From: Nereocystis luetkeana
Taxonomy: Eukaryota; Sar; Phaeophyceae; Laminariales; Laminariaceae
DNA length: 64,000 bases
Assembly: GCA_031213475.1 (NCBI GenBank)
Contig: JARUPZ010000020.1
Coordinates: 6,957,630-7,021,629 of the forward strand
Direction of reading: 5' to 3'
Shown here: piece by piece, positions 33,256-42,965 of the stretch
Layout: every line of letters begins with the position of its first letter
Position numbering within the stretch: position 1 is the stretch's first letter
Program-made: the position numbers and the translations under genes
The notes under the pieces: generated by a model
What the model was told of the DNA's origin: nothing
The model's input: the letters and a program-made list of their open reading frames with translations, nothing else
Databases searched by the model: none

Positions 33256-33575
33256 GGTAGGTGGGATGGAAAAACCGAAAAAAAATCATATTACAAAGAA
33301 ATGGGGGGCACGTGTCACAACGAAAATTGTGGCCAGGGGGACGGGTATATTCCCGGATATACCCTAGGTACCCGGGTATACCCCGGGTATCCCGGATACC
33401 CGGGTGCCCAGGTACATACCCACCAAAATATTTACACTTTTGGACGCCCGTTTACCCCAGGGTTGTACCCTACTGAACACACCCTTACTTCCGTCCTGTT
33501 TGTGTCGAAGGCCAGCAACGTGCGTAGTCCTGTTTTTTTCGTTCAAAGCAGCGGAACCAAGCCGACTCGGGTTGT

Positions 33576-33671
33576 TAACCCTTTTAGAACCGCACTCCCA
33601 CATGTGGGAACAATTCACTCTAAATCTAAGTAGTTTGTCCCCAAAACGGGACTAGGGTCCTAAAAGGGTTA
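33576..33671. mobile_element. MITE M2 copy
   Basis: The arms TTAACCCTTTTAGAACCGCA and GGGTCCTAAAAGGGTTAA are inverted. Confidence 0.8.
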
Positions 33672-34528
33672 AATTTAGTTTCTTTTCCTAGGACGTGTCA
33701 GCTGTGGCCGTTTTTTCTCGAACTCATCCGCTTGCCAACTGGGTATCATGCTTTTGCTTTGATCTACTCGTGCACTAAGTACTGTTATTAATACCAGGGT
33801 ATTATATTGCTAGTGGTTCCTCTCATAGTGCCGGTTGAGTTGTGCCTACCCCGCTTCACGGGTAGTGCCTGTCAAATCGCTTGGCGCAGATGGTTAACCA
33901 GTGTGGCAGGTGTGCGGAGTAGCTATTAGTCGGGGTATTATTATTAATAGTAGTAGCTACGGTAGTTGTTTCCTGGAGCTGCCGCTGCTCCAACCATCCG
34001 ACTCCTTGGCTTTCCATGATTATTAGAAGGATTTTGGATGCGGGATATATTTTCCTTGTGTCCGCGGCGCCCTTAACTGGGCAATAAATCGGCTGGTCAG
34101 TGAGTCAGTTAGTTGGTTAACGGCATCTACCGGTTAGATACTAGTCTCCAAGTCCTGCCGACTTGCTGTAGCCACTCTGTACCTGGTATATATCCTGATT
34201 CCAAACCCGAGTAGCTCAATTACCACCCCTATGATACGTATCATCCTACGAGTAATCGTACGTGTTGAAATTTTTCTCAATTTCGTTCATGATTGGAGAT
34301 TGTTCCTTCTGTCATATATCTGGTACGAGTACGGTAGGAGCGGCCGTGCCATAAGAAACCGAGATTGTGGCCCGATTTCTCATTCTGGACGGGGTGTGTT
34401 CTATACGTTGGGTATACAGTATAGCCGCTCCGGAATTTCTTGCTTGTCCGGAAAGTTCAGGCTGATTTCTATCTTCCTATCTGTGGCCCTTTGTCATGAC
34501 ACAGCCTTATTGTTGTAGTCTTCTCACG
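33672..34528. other. No gene recognised
   Basis: Intergenic sequence with TACCTGGTA at 34180 and TATTAATA at 33786 and 33942. Confidence 0.4.
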
Positions 34529-34621
34529 TTAACCTTTTAGGACTGCAGTCCCGTTTTGGGGACAAACTACCTAAATTTGCGTATTTTTCCCCAAGACGGG
34601 ACTGCAGTTCTAAAAGGGTTA
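34529..34621. mobile_element. MITE M2 copy, well conserved
   Basis: The arms TTAACCTTTTAGGACTGCAG and CTGCAGTTCTAAAAGGGTTA are inverted around ACTACCTAAATTTGCGTA. Confidence 0.85.
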
Positions 34622-34924
34622 CCTCATGTCCATAATATTGAACCAGTGGTCACAGGACAGGCTCCAAAAACTGTAGCGGAAAAATACCTCAGGGTCATGA
34701 AAAAAAGATGAAGTAAAGAGAGTAAAAAATCAAGTAATACCTAAAAGCGATTTATTACAGCAAAAGTACACTGGCGCATATTTTTGAAATCACGTAAGCT
34801 GTGAGTTCGAGGATCTCGTCGAAACCCATCGTTACAAGCTCTGTCAAAACAGTTCGTCGATCGCGCGTACTATCGTATACCAGGGTATGACGTAAGATAA
34901 AGATACGACCCTCCTCTAATGAAC

Positions 34925-35425
34925 CAACCCACCACTGAAAACCACCCCCGGTGAGTAAAAACACAAAACATGAAGTAAGAGGGCATGTTTATCACCGGGG
35001 TACTTTAGATACCACCCCCTGGGCCGAGACGCCTTCCAAGCAACAAAAATAACGCCATCCTCGGAGGCCCTGCACACGTGGGTGCAGAGCCCTTCCGCAC
35101 GGGCGGTCCATCACCGTGGGCAGAAAAAAACCGGCGGTGGCCCCAAAACGCCAGCCGCTTTGACACGGTCTGCTGGCGCGTCTCTAGCTGCCTGAAAGCA
35201 TCAAAATGTGCCAGTTGCCGTGGGGTCGCGGTATCACCCCCCTGCAGCCGGAGTGGGTGTGCCACGTGTGCCAAATAATATCGATTGTACTCCTATCATC
35301 CCCCGCCGTTATCACCCGCCACTGCCGTAAACCACCCCCCGGTGGTAAATATCGCAAAACTCGAAGAAAACATACCTGGTATCCATTATCACCGGGATAC
35401 GTTAGATACCACCCCACCACAAGGA
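34925..35425. repeat. Direct repeats of about 110 bp flanking 270 bp
   Basis: 34925-35030 and 35305-35425 share ACCACCCCCCGGTG-like, TTATCACCGGGGTACTTTAG and AGATACCACCCC blocks in order. The right copy has TACCTGGTA (35373-35381) inserted. The arrangement could be a small LTR-like unit or a local duplication. Confidence 0.5.
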
Positions 35426-35689
35426 TCGACCCTGGGTGATGGAAAAAAAACATAGTGCGATTTGGCTGTCACCCTGGGTTGTTTCTCACGTCATTTTCGG
35501 TACGGGTTTTATGTTCCCGCTGCTTGTATTTTATCATGAGTAGATGATGGGTACGGCAAGAAATGCCCTCTTTATCGTACTCGTACCTTCTCACAGTAGT
35601 ATGCACGTATGTTTTACCACTCATGACGTGATTGTAAGGACCGTGCGGGTATACATACGAAGACATATTAATAGTGATGACGCGTTCTA

Positions 35690-35835
35690 CGATAGACGTA
35701 CGAGTAGCACATTTCCGCCAAAATATTTTCTGAATGACGGGGTTCCTTAACCCAAAATCGTCGGAATCACAATCTTGCTTCGACAAATGACGTGTTTGTA
35801 TACCTGGGACATGGGATTGTTCATCTAGATGCAAT
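35690..35835 (-). repeat. Repeat D, uninterrupted copy
   Basis: On the minus strand it reads TGCATCTAGATGAACAATCC, CATGTCCCAGGTATACAAAC, then GATTGTGATTCCGACGATTT. It is the empty-site counterpart of 23719-24240. Confidence 0.75.
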
Positions 35836-35974
35836 TTGATTTTCGCATCCTTTGCATTTCGGTCCTAAGCGGTACGCGCACATGCAGCAAAGACTACTGA
35901 CGTTCTTACGGCACTACGGTACCGTATGGTACCTGGTGTATGTAATTGATCGACGCACCATCATACACACGTAG

Positions 35975-36142
35975 CAGAATGATGATTTGGTGCCTCTTGC
36001 TTTTGTTGTCGAGGACTTGATCCAACGTCTGCTGTTGGGCCCGCCTTTACGCACGTACCAGGCGGATGCCATTCTTTTAGAAGGAGCTGCCGATAACCGC
36101 GATACATTTATTGAAGTGTTGTTGACATTTGGTACCACACGG
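35975..36142 (+). CDS. Annexin-repeat-like exon
   Basis: The acceptor cacgtag (or the following cag) opens a 56-codon phase-0 exon ending ACACGG|gtaggg. It starts QNDDLVPLAFVVEDLIQRLL, continues LGPPLRTYQADAILLEGAAD and ends NRDTFIEVLLTFGTTR. The pattern fits the annexin core: a helix ending before PPL..Y, an A..L..A helix, a short loop with acidic residues, then the ..LIEIL..R helix. The usual GxGTDE loop is replaced by GAADNRD, so Ca binding is doubtful. The call is by eye. Neighbouring exons are mostly missing, except for the candidate at 41743. Confidence 0.5.
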
Positions 36143-36204
36143 GTAGGGGGGGAGGGTCGCAGCCCCCGGGGTAGGGGCGGCGGCGCGAGGAAGGGCGGAG
36201 GCGG

Positions 36205-36280
36205 GGGAAGGGGGGGGGGGGGTGCTCTCGATATCAGGCATAGCCGTAGAGGTATGACGGGGGAGGGCTTGTGGTACCGT
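36205..36280 (-). repeat. Repeat P copy
   Basis: G12 followed by TGCTCTCGATATCAGGCATA and GCCGTAGAGGTATGACGG matches the P core. On the minus strand it ends in a C tail. Confidence 0.55.
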
Positions 36281-36521
36281 TACCATGCACCTACTTGAGC
36301 GTCACCTGGCATCTGAGTGGCACCTTGAAGGCGGCTGCGTTCGGCACTCACCTACTACGCTTTTACCTAGCACCTCGGTGGCCCCTCTGAGGGGTAGCTG
36401 CGTTCGGCACTCCGACAGCGAAATAAACCGCTCGCGAAAGATGAGACTGCGTCGTTTGTTGGTGCGGTTGCTCCCATGTTCCACTGGTATTGGTGTTCCA
36501 GGCGAAGGCTGAAGAGACCTA

Positions 36522-36626
36522 TTACGGGGGATCATAGTTGATAGGACCAAGTATTGTTAGTAGGAAGGGCTAAATATATAGGTTTTTATGTATACCACAG
36601 GTCCTATTAACTATGGCCCCCCGTAA
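36522..36626. mobile_element. MITE M1 copy
   Basis: The tips TTACGGGGG and CCCCCGTAA are complete, with TA duplicated on both sides. Confidence 0.88.
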
Positions 36627-37007
36627 TAGATACCCTGGTATTATATTACGGTGTGCAACCAGCATGTAGCGTCTCGGTCGCTCAGAAGTACCAGACCTGG
36701 GGTAGTGCGTTGGGCTTTAGGTACTGGTCTCACGTACAACCATCAACTTTCAACATTGATTTCCTCGCTGTGACGCGGCCGCGGGTATCGTTTCCCACCG
36801 TTGGATTTGCCTACGTGCATGAAACAGGCGTACGTCTATATATGTATACGCGTATCGTATAATATCTGTGCTGGTGCTGCGCGCGCACTCTGATTGATGG
36901 GCGTTTGGCGTCGACTTCGCTCTCATTCAAGATATGTCTATTAATAATGAATGGCTTGGCGAGGGCATGCCGACAGCCTATTATGGGCAATGACTCTCAT
37001 TCCGGTT

Positions 37008-37100
37008 CACTCTTTTAGAACTGCAGTCCCGTTTTGGGGACGAACCACTTGGAATCTGGCTGGTTTATCCCCAAACGAGACTGCAGCCCCAAAAGGGTTA
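37008..37100. mobile_element. MITE M2 copy
   Basis: The arms ACTCTTTTAGAACTGCAGTC and GACTGCAGCCCCAAAAGGG are inverted. Confidence 0.8.
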
Positions 37101-37326
37101 CGGGAAAATACCGTTCTATTAATAGGAGAGAGGAATACTATCAATATCAATGTGAGTAGTTGCGTGTGGCGGGCCCCTCTCTCAAATCGTGCCCTGCGCT
37201 GTGCTTGCTTGTTTCGGTTTCCTTTGGTTGAATATGGTGTACTCGGAGCACCACTTTATTTACTGACGTATTGCTACGTTTGACACGAGTTGTGCAAGTG
37301 CGTGTCATCGTAGCGAAAAAGCACTA
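37101..37326. other. No gene recognised
   Basis: A short spacer with TATTAATA at 37117. Confidence 0.4.
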
Positions 37327-37438
37327 TTACGGGGGACCATAGTTAACAGGACCTGTGGTATACCTGGTACATGAAAACCTATATATTTATCCATTTCTAC
37401 CAACAATATTTAGTCCTATTAACTATGGTCCCCGGTAA
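37327..37438. mobile_element. MITE M1 copy with TACCTGGTA insert
   Basis: Complete tips and a TA duplication. Where other copies read GGTATACAT, this one reads GGTATACCTGGTACAT, a 7-bp addition at a TA (37361-37369). Confidence 0.9.
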
Positions 37439-37954
37439 TAGAAGGTGTATTTTGAATCTTAGGGGGATTTTTTTCTACACTCCCTGGTCTTTTACAAACT
37501 CTACCAATATGACCGTCCATATATCTTACGTCCCTAAGGGCATCTACTCTTTTTTTTTTCTAATTAAAAAAAAAAAACTTGCGCAATTTTCGAATCCTCC
37601 ACATTTCCCTGGTTTTTCCCCCAAGTATGTACCGGTAAAAGTTAAAAAATATATATATATTTCGCCCCCTTTTGAATTCCACAAATTGTGACAGAACGCC
37701 TCCGTAGTATGTTGATACACATCTCCAAATTCTCCTAAAATAGGAGGTTCTGGAAAAAAACACTCCGATAAATACGGCTCTAGACACCGAACACGAGTGT
37801 GTTTTATTTTTCGATCGAAGGTCTGACTGACTGATGCCTTGGACTTCAGGGTACCGGTACACCAGTTGGTAATTGGAGATAGGCGGCATGCCCGTTATTA
37901 CTAGTGGCCTGGGCTACTTCCTACTGTAGACTACAGCAGTCGTGACTACCCTGT

Positions 37955-38185
37955 TGCAGGAATGACCAGACAACACACCCCCTCTAACGCTTTTTTCATC
38001 GTGATTTCCTCGATAAATGGAGAGAGCGAAACCGCCGAGAGATGCGTCTGCCGTGGAAAGATCTCTCGACGACATCCTTCAAAATCGACCGTTTTTCGTT
38101 GTGTGACACCCCCCCCCGCCTTGTTTTAAGGAAAAACAAGACTCCGAAAGTCACCCCTGGAGGTTTTCTGTTTTTCGCGTGATCT
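37955..38185. mobile_element. MITE M3 copy, ends worn
   Basis: Conserved blocks are CAACACACCCCCTCTAACG, CGCCGAGAGATGCGTCTGC and TTTTAAGGAAAAACAAGACT. Confidence 0.6.
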
Positions 38186-38189
38186 TGTA

Positions 38190-38260
38190 GGTAACATGTA
38201 CGGCTTTTGATGGTACAGCAATATACCTGCACGTAAGTTACGGGTTCGAATCGCATCTGC
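38190..38260 (+). other. tRNA-like B-box sequence
   Basis: ACGGGTTCGAATCGCATC is a good T-arm/B-box, preceded by GCTTTTGATGGTACAGCA. No complete cloverleaf can be drawn with confidence. Confidence 0.25.
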
Positions 38261-38729
38261 CCATCAAGACTCACGTTCGACCCTGCAATCATGTACGTAC
38301 CTTCTGATCTACCTGGTATCTATATAGCTATATATGCGGTCTGATGAGTCGGAGTTGCCACGTGCCACGACGCCGGAGTTTATCAATCATCAGGTACTTA
38401 TTTTTACAATCATATATGCGTGTGAATATGAGTACCAAAGCTACCGGTAGTTTTATGCCCGTACATATATGACCAGTACTTGCATAAATACTGGAATCAC
38501 ATGATGACAGGATACGAAATTTGCGGCAGTCAGTAGGTAGCCCTTGTTCAGGCACCTTGCGATAAGGGCAAACGTTATATAAGGGGCCTCATTTTTCTGT
38601 CGACCATGTTTGCCCACTAACACTGACTGCAAGAGGCCGGTACCAACTCTGATATTGGACGTTTGGATGTATGATAGCGGACTTCCAATCTCGGAACACA
38701 CTACGTATTAATATTAATATTAAACATTA

Positions 38730-38960
38730 TTACGGGGGGCATATTAAATACCCTGGTATGATACCAGGTAGCACCTACGGTACCCACAAAAACCTACCAG
38801 GTATCCTATACCTGGTATTTATCTTTTTTCACCAACTGTATTTTGTCCTATTAACCCTTTTAGGACTGCAGTCTCGTTTTGGGGACAATTGGAGACAAAA
38901 TACTTGGAATTTGACTGCCTTGTCCCCAAAACGGGACTGGAGTTCTAAGGGGGTTAAATA
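38730..38960. mobile_element. MITE M1 with M2 inserted at its right end
   Basis: M1 starts TTACGGGGG at 38730 and carries four added words (TACCCTGGTA at 38749; TACCAGGTA at 38762 and 38795; TACCTGGTA at 38809). At GGTCCTATTA it gives way to a complete M2 (38853-38957), whose left and right ends are both TTAA-like. The right end of M1 is not recovered. Confidence 0.75.
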
Positions 38961-39007
38961 GCAGCTGGGTAAATATATACCTTGTAGGTTTTTAGAGTGT
39001 CCCAGAA

Positions 39008-39103
39008 CTATTTTTAAACTGAGGTCCCGTATTGGAGACAAATTACTTCGAATTTCAGGTGGTTTGGCCAACAAGCGGGACTGGGTACCTCGTAGTTCTG
39101 AAG
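39008..39103. mobile_element. MITE M2, strongly diverged
   Basis: ACTGAGGTCCCGTATTGG ... AACAAGCGGGACTGGGTA retains the palindromic plan only weakly. Confidence 0.45.
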
Positions 39104-39107
39104 GATT

Positions 39108-39260
39108 GTGTGTGTGTTCTTCACATTAAACCGTTCTTTCTACCCGTCGACATCCCGCACAACCAGTGTCCGTGCCGATTCTTCGATCCTAGAAGAGATA
39201 CCAGGTACAAGTTCTGTTGTAACAAAGCTATACGCCACAGAGATACTACCTACCATTGAT
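39108..39260 (+). repeat. Repeat E, copy without M1
   Basis: This is the uninterrupted counterpart of 31095-31340. It has gained TACCAGGTA at 39199-39207, where the other copy reads GAGTTACAAGTT. Confidence 0.75.
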
Positions 39261-39429
39261 ATTAGCACTGCTCCTTCTCTGTACCAGGTTATACCTGTTT
39301 TTATAGTTTGATGGATGGTATGGATACATAAATAGCACGCAGGCTGAAAAGGCGCACCAACAGACCAATAAGTTATTTGTGATTTCGCGTTTCGCGGGGT
39401 GCTTTGTATGATGTACGTTACGATGAAGA

Positions 39430-39770
39430 TTTTTTTTTTTTTTTTTTTCTCATCCCATTCATTATCTTCGCACAACTTCTTCTCTCTCTCCTTCCAACTC
39501 GTAACTCAGATCCGGGGTCACATAGCAGGCTCTTCTCCCCCCTTCCCGCTACGGTACCTGCCTTCATTTTTATCGCGAGAAGATTTCAGCCTTTTCTTCC
39601 CTCGTCGACTCGCATAGAATTGTGCCTACCCACGTTGCAAGGCGCTCTCAACAATTGAATCCTTTTTTATTTTTGCAAATATAGTTCAAAGTCCGACCCA
39701 CCTGGGGCTCGAACCCAGGACTCAAACAAGTAGAATTCGAGGTTAACCACTTGAACCACCGGGGCGACCG
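39430..39770 (-). mobile_element. SINE A, full-length copy 3
   Basis: The tRNA-like head with perfect A and B boxes is at 39770-39692. The poly(A) tail is plus-strand T at 39430-39448. Confidence 0.9.
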
Positions 39771-39942
39771 GGTTACGTATGTGTACAGCAGCGGTGAGCG
39801 GTGGGTACCTCAACCAAGAGAGGGCAGGCACCCCTTGTACTCGTATGATACCAAGTACGGTGATTCGTAGACAGCAGTGGGTACCCCTGCTTGCGGGAGG
39901 GCGAGCTCCAGAGAATAGTATACCAGGTATAGAACAACTGCA

Positions 39943-40262
39943 GTGAGCGCTTTTTGGACTGCGGTCCCGGTTTGTTTGGGGAAAAACTAATCATAATACG
40001 AACTTGGAATCTGAGTGGTTTGTCGCCGAAAGGTCAAAAGGGCAACTATTACGGGGGACCATATTAAACAGGACCTACGGTACACACAAAAACCCAGATG
40101 TTTGGCTATTTTTACTAACAGTATTCGGTCCTATTTACTATTGTCCCCCGTAATACTGCAGCCCTACAATTTTTAAGAAACGCTGTCCCGTTCTGGGGAC
40201 AAACCAGTCATTTTTTCAGTAGTTTGTCTCCCAAAACGGGACTTCGGTTCTAAAGAGCTTAC
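39943..40262. mobile_element. M2 - M1 - M2 cluster
   Basis: A worn M2 (39943-40047), a complete M1 (40049-40153, tips TTACGGGGG and CCCCCGTAA) and another M2 (about 40155-40262) lie end to end. A direct repeat CTTACGCTAAATCGGCTGGA follows at 40258. Confidence 0.7.
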
Positions 40263-40353
40263 GCTAAATCGGCTGGAGCTTACGCTAAATCGGCTGGACC
40301 GACGGCTACACGAAAGCTGTGTGGTGTTTTTTTCGCTGCCGGTCTGGAGGCTA

Positions 40354-40460
40354 TTATAACGGGACCATAGTTAATAGGACCAAATATTGTTAGTAAAAAT
40401 TGGTGAATATATAGGTTTTCGTGTGTACCATGGGTCCTATTTACTCTGGTCCCCCGTAAA
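40354..40460. mobile_element. MITE M1 copy
   Basis: The right tip GGTCCCCCGTAA is intact and the left tip is reduced (TTATAACGGGACC). Confidence 0.75.
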
Positions 40461-41742
40461 TAATATCTGGTACGTATTATTAGATCTTCTCGGCCTATAC
40501 CACAACGGGGTACCCACTTCTGCAGTTCACATTCTACCAACATTTTACCCGTTGTTTTTGTTGAGACTCTTTTTCGTTTTTCGTTATTATCTCGTATCAC
40601 TCAGGGACGTACCTGGTACCCTGGTATGTACCTTTGGTCCTTGGTTACGACGTAGAAACTTTTTTTTTTTTTTTTTTTCGCACCGACAGCAGTAAGACTC
40701 TGCATATATCATACATGAGCTAAACGCTTGTTTGGAAAAAAACAAACAAAAAAAACTTGAGGCAGTACGTACAGCAGTTCAGCACCTCGGGTAAGTATCA
40801 CGAGCAGCTTGCGGAAATGGGTTTCGACGAAACCTTCGATTTATTGAGTTTCGACGAAATTTCGATTTCACAGCTGTCTTTTTATGTGTACGAGTAGGCA
40901 GGGCGCAAATCCGCAGCTCCTGTTCTGTTCATGGTCGGACGCTCCGAGCGATGTTGCTCTTGATTCGTACCGCGTTACGGGTGTCCTTACCTGGCTTTTG
41001 GTATGCACGAAACTTTTGTACTCGTTATGGTCGCGCAATTGCCGTTCTGTTTCTGGGATTGAGGTTCGCCACCGTCATCAGTACATACTATTCACAACAG
41101 TACCCTTGAGGTACCTGGTATGTTCCAAATCTACTTCAAAATGTCGTAGACTCTGAGGTATGTGTTTCCACAAAGTGGGCTGCGCTCTTTCTCTTCCCCC
41201 CCCCCCCCCCCCCGGCAGTTTGGTCGAAATCCTCGATCTCACGGCTGAAACATATTTTTTTAAGGGATTCAACCGCAGCCGAAGATGTCAGGAGACATGT
41301 CAAGCAAGGCAAAATATGCGCTGTCAAGGGTGTAGGGCTGAGTAATCCACACTAAAACCTAGTGGTTTGGTGTCAGTCAAGGCATGTCAAGGCAAAGTTG
41401 CTGTCTGTCTGTCAAGGGGTGAAAGTGCTGTCTCCTGGCATCTTCGACCACGGCAGTGGGCAGCAGTAGGGTTTGATATCGAACGAGAATCGATTTGGAT
41501 GTATCACTTTCATCATCACTTCCACTTTCCAGCCTAACTCGTAGGAGGTTTTACCCTCGACGACCTTTTGGACAAGCCGTGGTCACAGGTGTCCACCCTT
41601 CTCCCCCCCGGTATATACGATATACTGATCATCATGAAAGAAAATACCCAGTATGTATGTTTGAATGCATGTATGTATGAATGTATGTACTGTATGTGTA
41701 GATGGACTTCGCATGTATGTCTCGACATTGTCCATACATCAG
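40461..41742. other. No gene recognised; short TTTCGACGA repeat
   Basis: ATGGGTTTCGACGAAACC (40817) and GTTTCGACGAAATTTCGATT (40849), together with GTCGAAATCCTCGATCTCAC (41223), belong to a small motif family also seen inverted near 22180 and 34800-34840. TACCTGGTA lies at 40610 and 41112. Confidence 0.4.
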
Positions 41743-41842
41743 AAGCTTCGGTTGAATACTTTGCATGAAAAATACGGGCGTGAATGGAGGGCAAAACACG
41801 CTCGATACGATCTATCGACACTCGCGGGAAAACTGCGACCAC
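41743..41842 (+). CDS. Possible second annexin exon
   Basis: After acceptor ccatacatcag, a phase-0 frame reads KLRLNTLHEKYGREWRAKHA then RYDLSTLAGKLRP before a weak donor C|gtgttt. Joined to the exon at 35975-36142 it would continue an annexin repeat (helix with ..Y..KYG, then D.S). The intron would be 5.6 kb. Chance similarity is a real alternative. Confidence 0.28.
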
Positions 41843-41933
41843 GTGTTTTTTTTTTTTTTCAGGCAAATTGCTTGTTTTTTTTCGTGATGGGCCTCGGGTC
41901 ATTTTTGCGGAAGGGGCGAATTTTTCGGGGATG

Positions 41934-42012
41934 CATCGTAAATAGGACCTACGGCACACACACAAGAACCCACATATTTCCCTATTTTTACCAACAATGT
42001 TTGGTCCTAAAC
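41934..42012. mobile_element. MITE M1, both tips lost
   Basis: TAAATAGGACCTACGGCACA ... CCAACAATGTTTGGTCCTA is M1 interior. The tips are missing. Confidence 0.65.
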
Positions 42013-42405
42013 ATTAATAGTAATAGCACAAGGGTCAACCAACGGCGTTTTACATGCAATTTGCTACGATTTTTATTGCTGTAGTCTTTCATGCTGATTG
42101 TTGTGTCCCATATAACAGCTTTTTAGTTGCGTCAGTTTAGTCGCCCTCTTACGGAGGCTAATATAAGTAAAGGTACTTTTTTTAGGCGGAGGTCGGATAC
42201 ATCCTTTTTTGTCGCCTACACTCTGCGGCAAGGTTGTTTGCACTACAAGGTTAGCACGCCAGATATAAATGTATGCCAACAATCTCAACATTACTGGCTC
42301 AATATAAACCCTCCTCCTCTCCCCTCCCCTCCCCTCCCCTCTCCCGCCTCCTTACATTCTGGTGCACACACAGCAGCAATGCGTACGAATTGTGTCGTAC
42401 TTAAC

Positions 42406-42503
42406 TCAACCCTTTTAGGGCTGCAGTGTACCGTTTTGGGGACAAAACACTCGAATGCTAAGTAATTTGTCCCCAAAACGGGACTGCAGTCCTAAAAGGA
42501 TTA
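42406..42503. mobile_element. MITE M2 copy
   Basis: The arms CAACCCTTTTAGGGCTGCAG and CTGCAGTCCTAAAAGGATT are inverted. Confidence 0.8.
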
Positions 42504-42719
42504 TAGTCGCACCGGTATATTGCACTTGAAAGATTTCACAGTTTGACCTACTGTAGCGGCACCCGTACGAACCGTCAGTCACGCTGAAACACCTTGCTAC
42601 TGATTGTACCCCTGCTTGTACCCTTGCTATGTAATACCACCTCTCGATCGCCCCAGTGCCTGCGCCCCCACCCCCACGCTCCACGTGCCCCTCCTCTGTA
42701 CCCCCCTTCCATCATCACC

Positions 42720-42965
42720 TGGATCTCCTTGGCGTGAAAACTGCAGGATTTTTCAACTGACTCCCCCCCCCCCCCCCTCCTTCCCCCGGGCGCCTCGCCC
42801 CCCCGCTCCCGTTTATCACTTAGCTGGCCTCCTCCGAATGAAAACCGCAGGTTTTCCGAACTAACTGTGCGCCCCTCGCCCCCCCCCCCCCCCACCCACT
42901 CGCGCGATCGCTTTTGGTCAACCTCGTTCGTGTGAAAACTTGAAACCACAGGATGTGCCAACTAT
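42720..42965 (+). repeat. Three imperfect repeats ending in an exon acceptor
   Basis: GTGAAAACTGCAGGATTTTT (42734), ATGAAAACCGCAGGTTTTCC (42839) and GTGAAAACTTGAAACCACAG (42932) are spaced about 100 bp apart, each with a long C tract nearby. The third one provides the splice acceptor of the first P/T exon. Confidence 0.55.
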
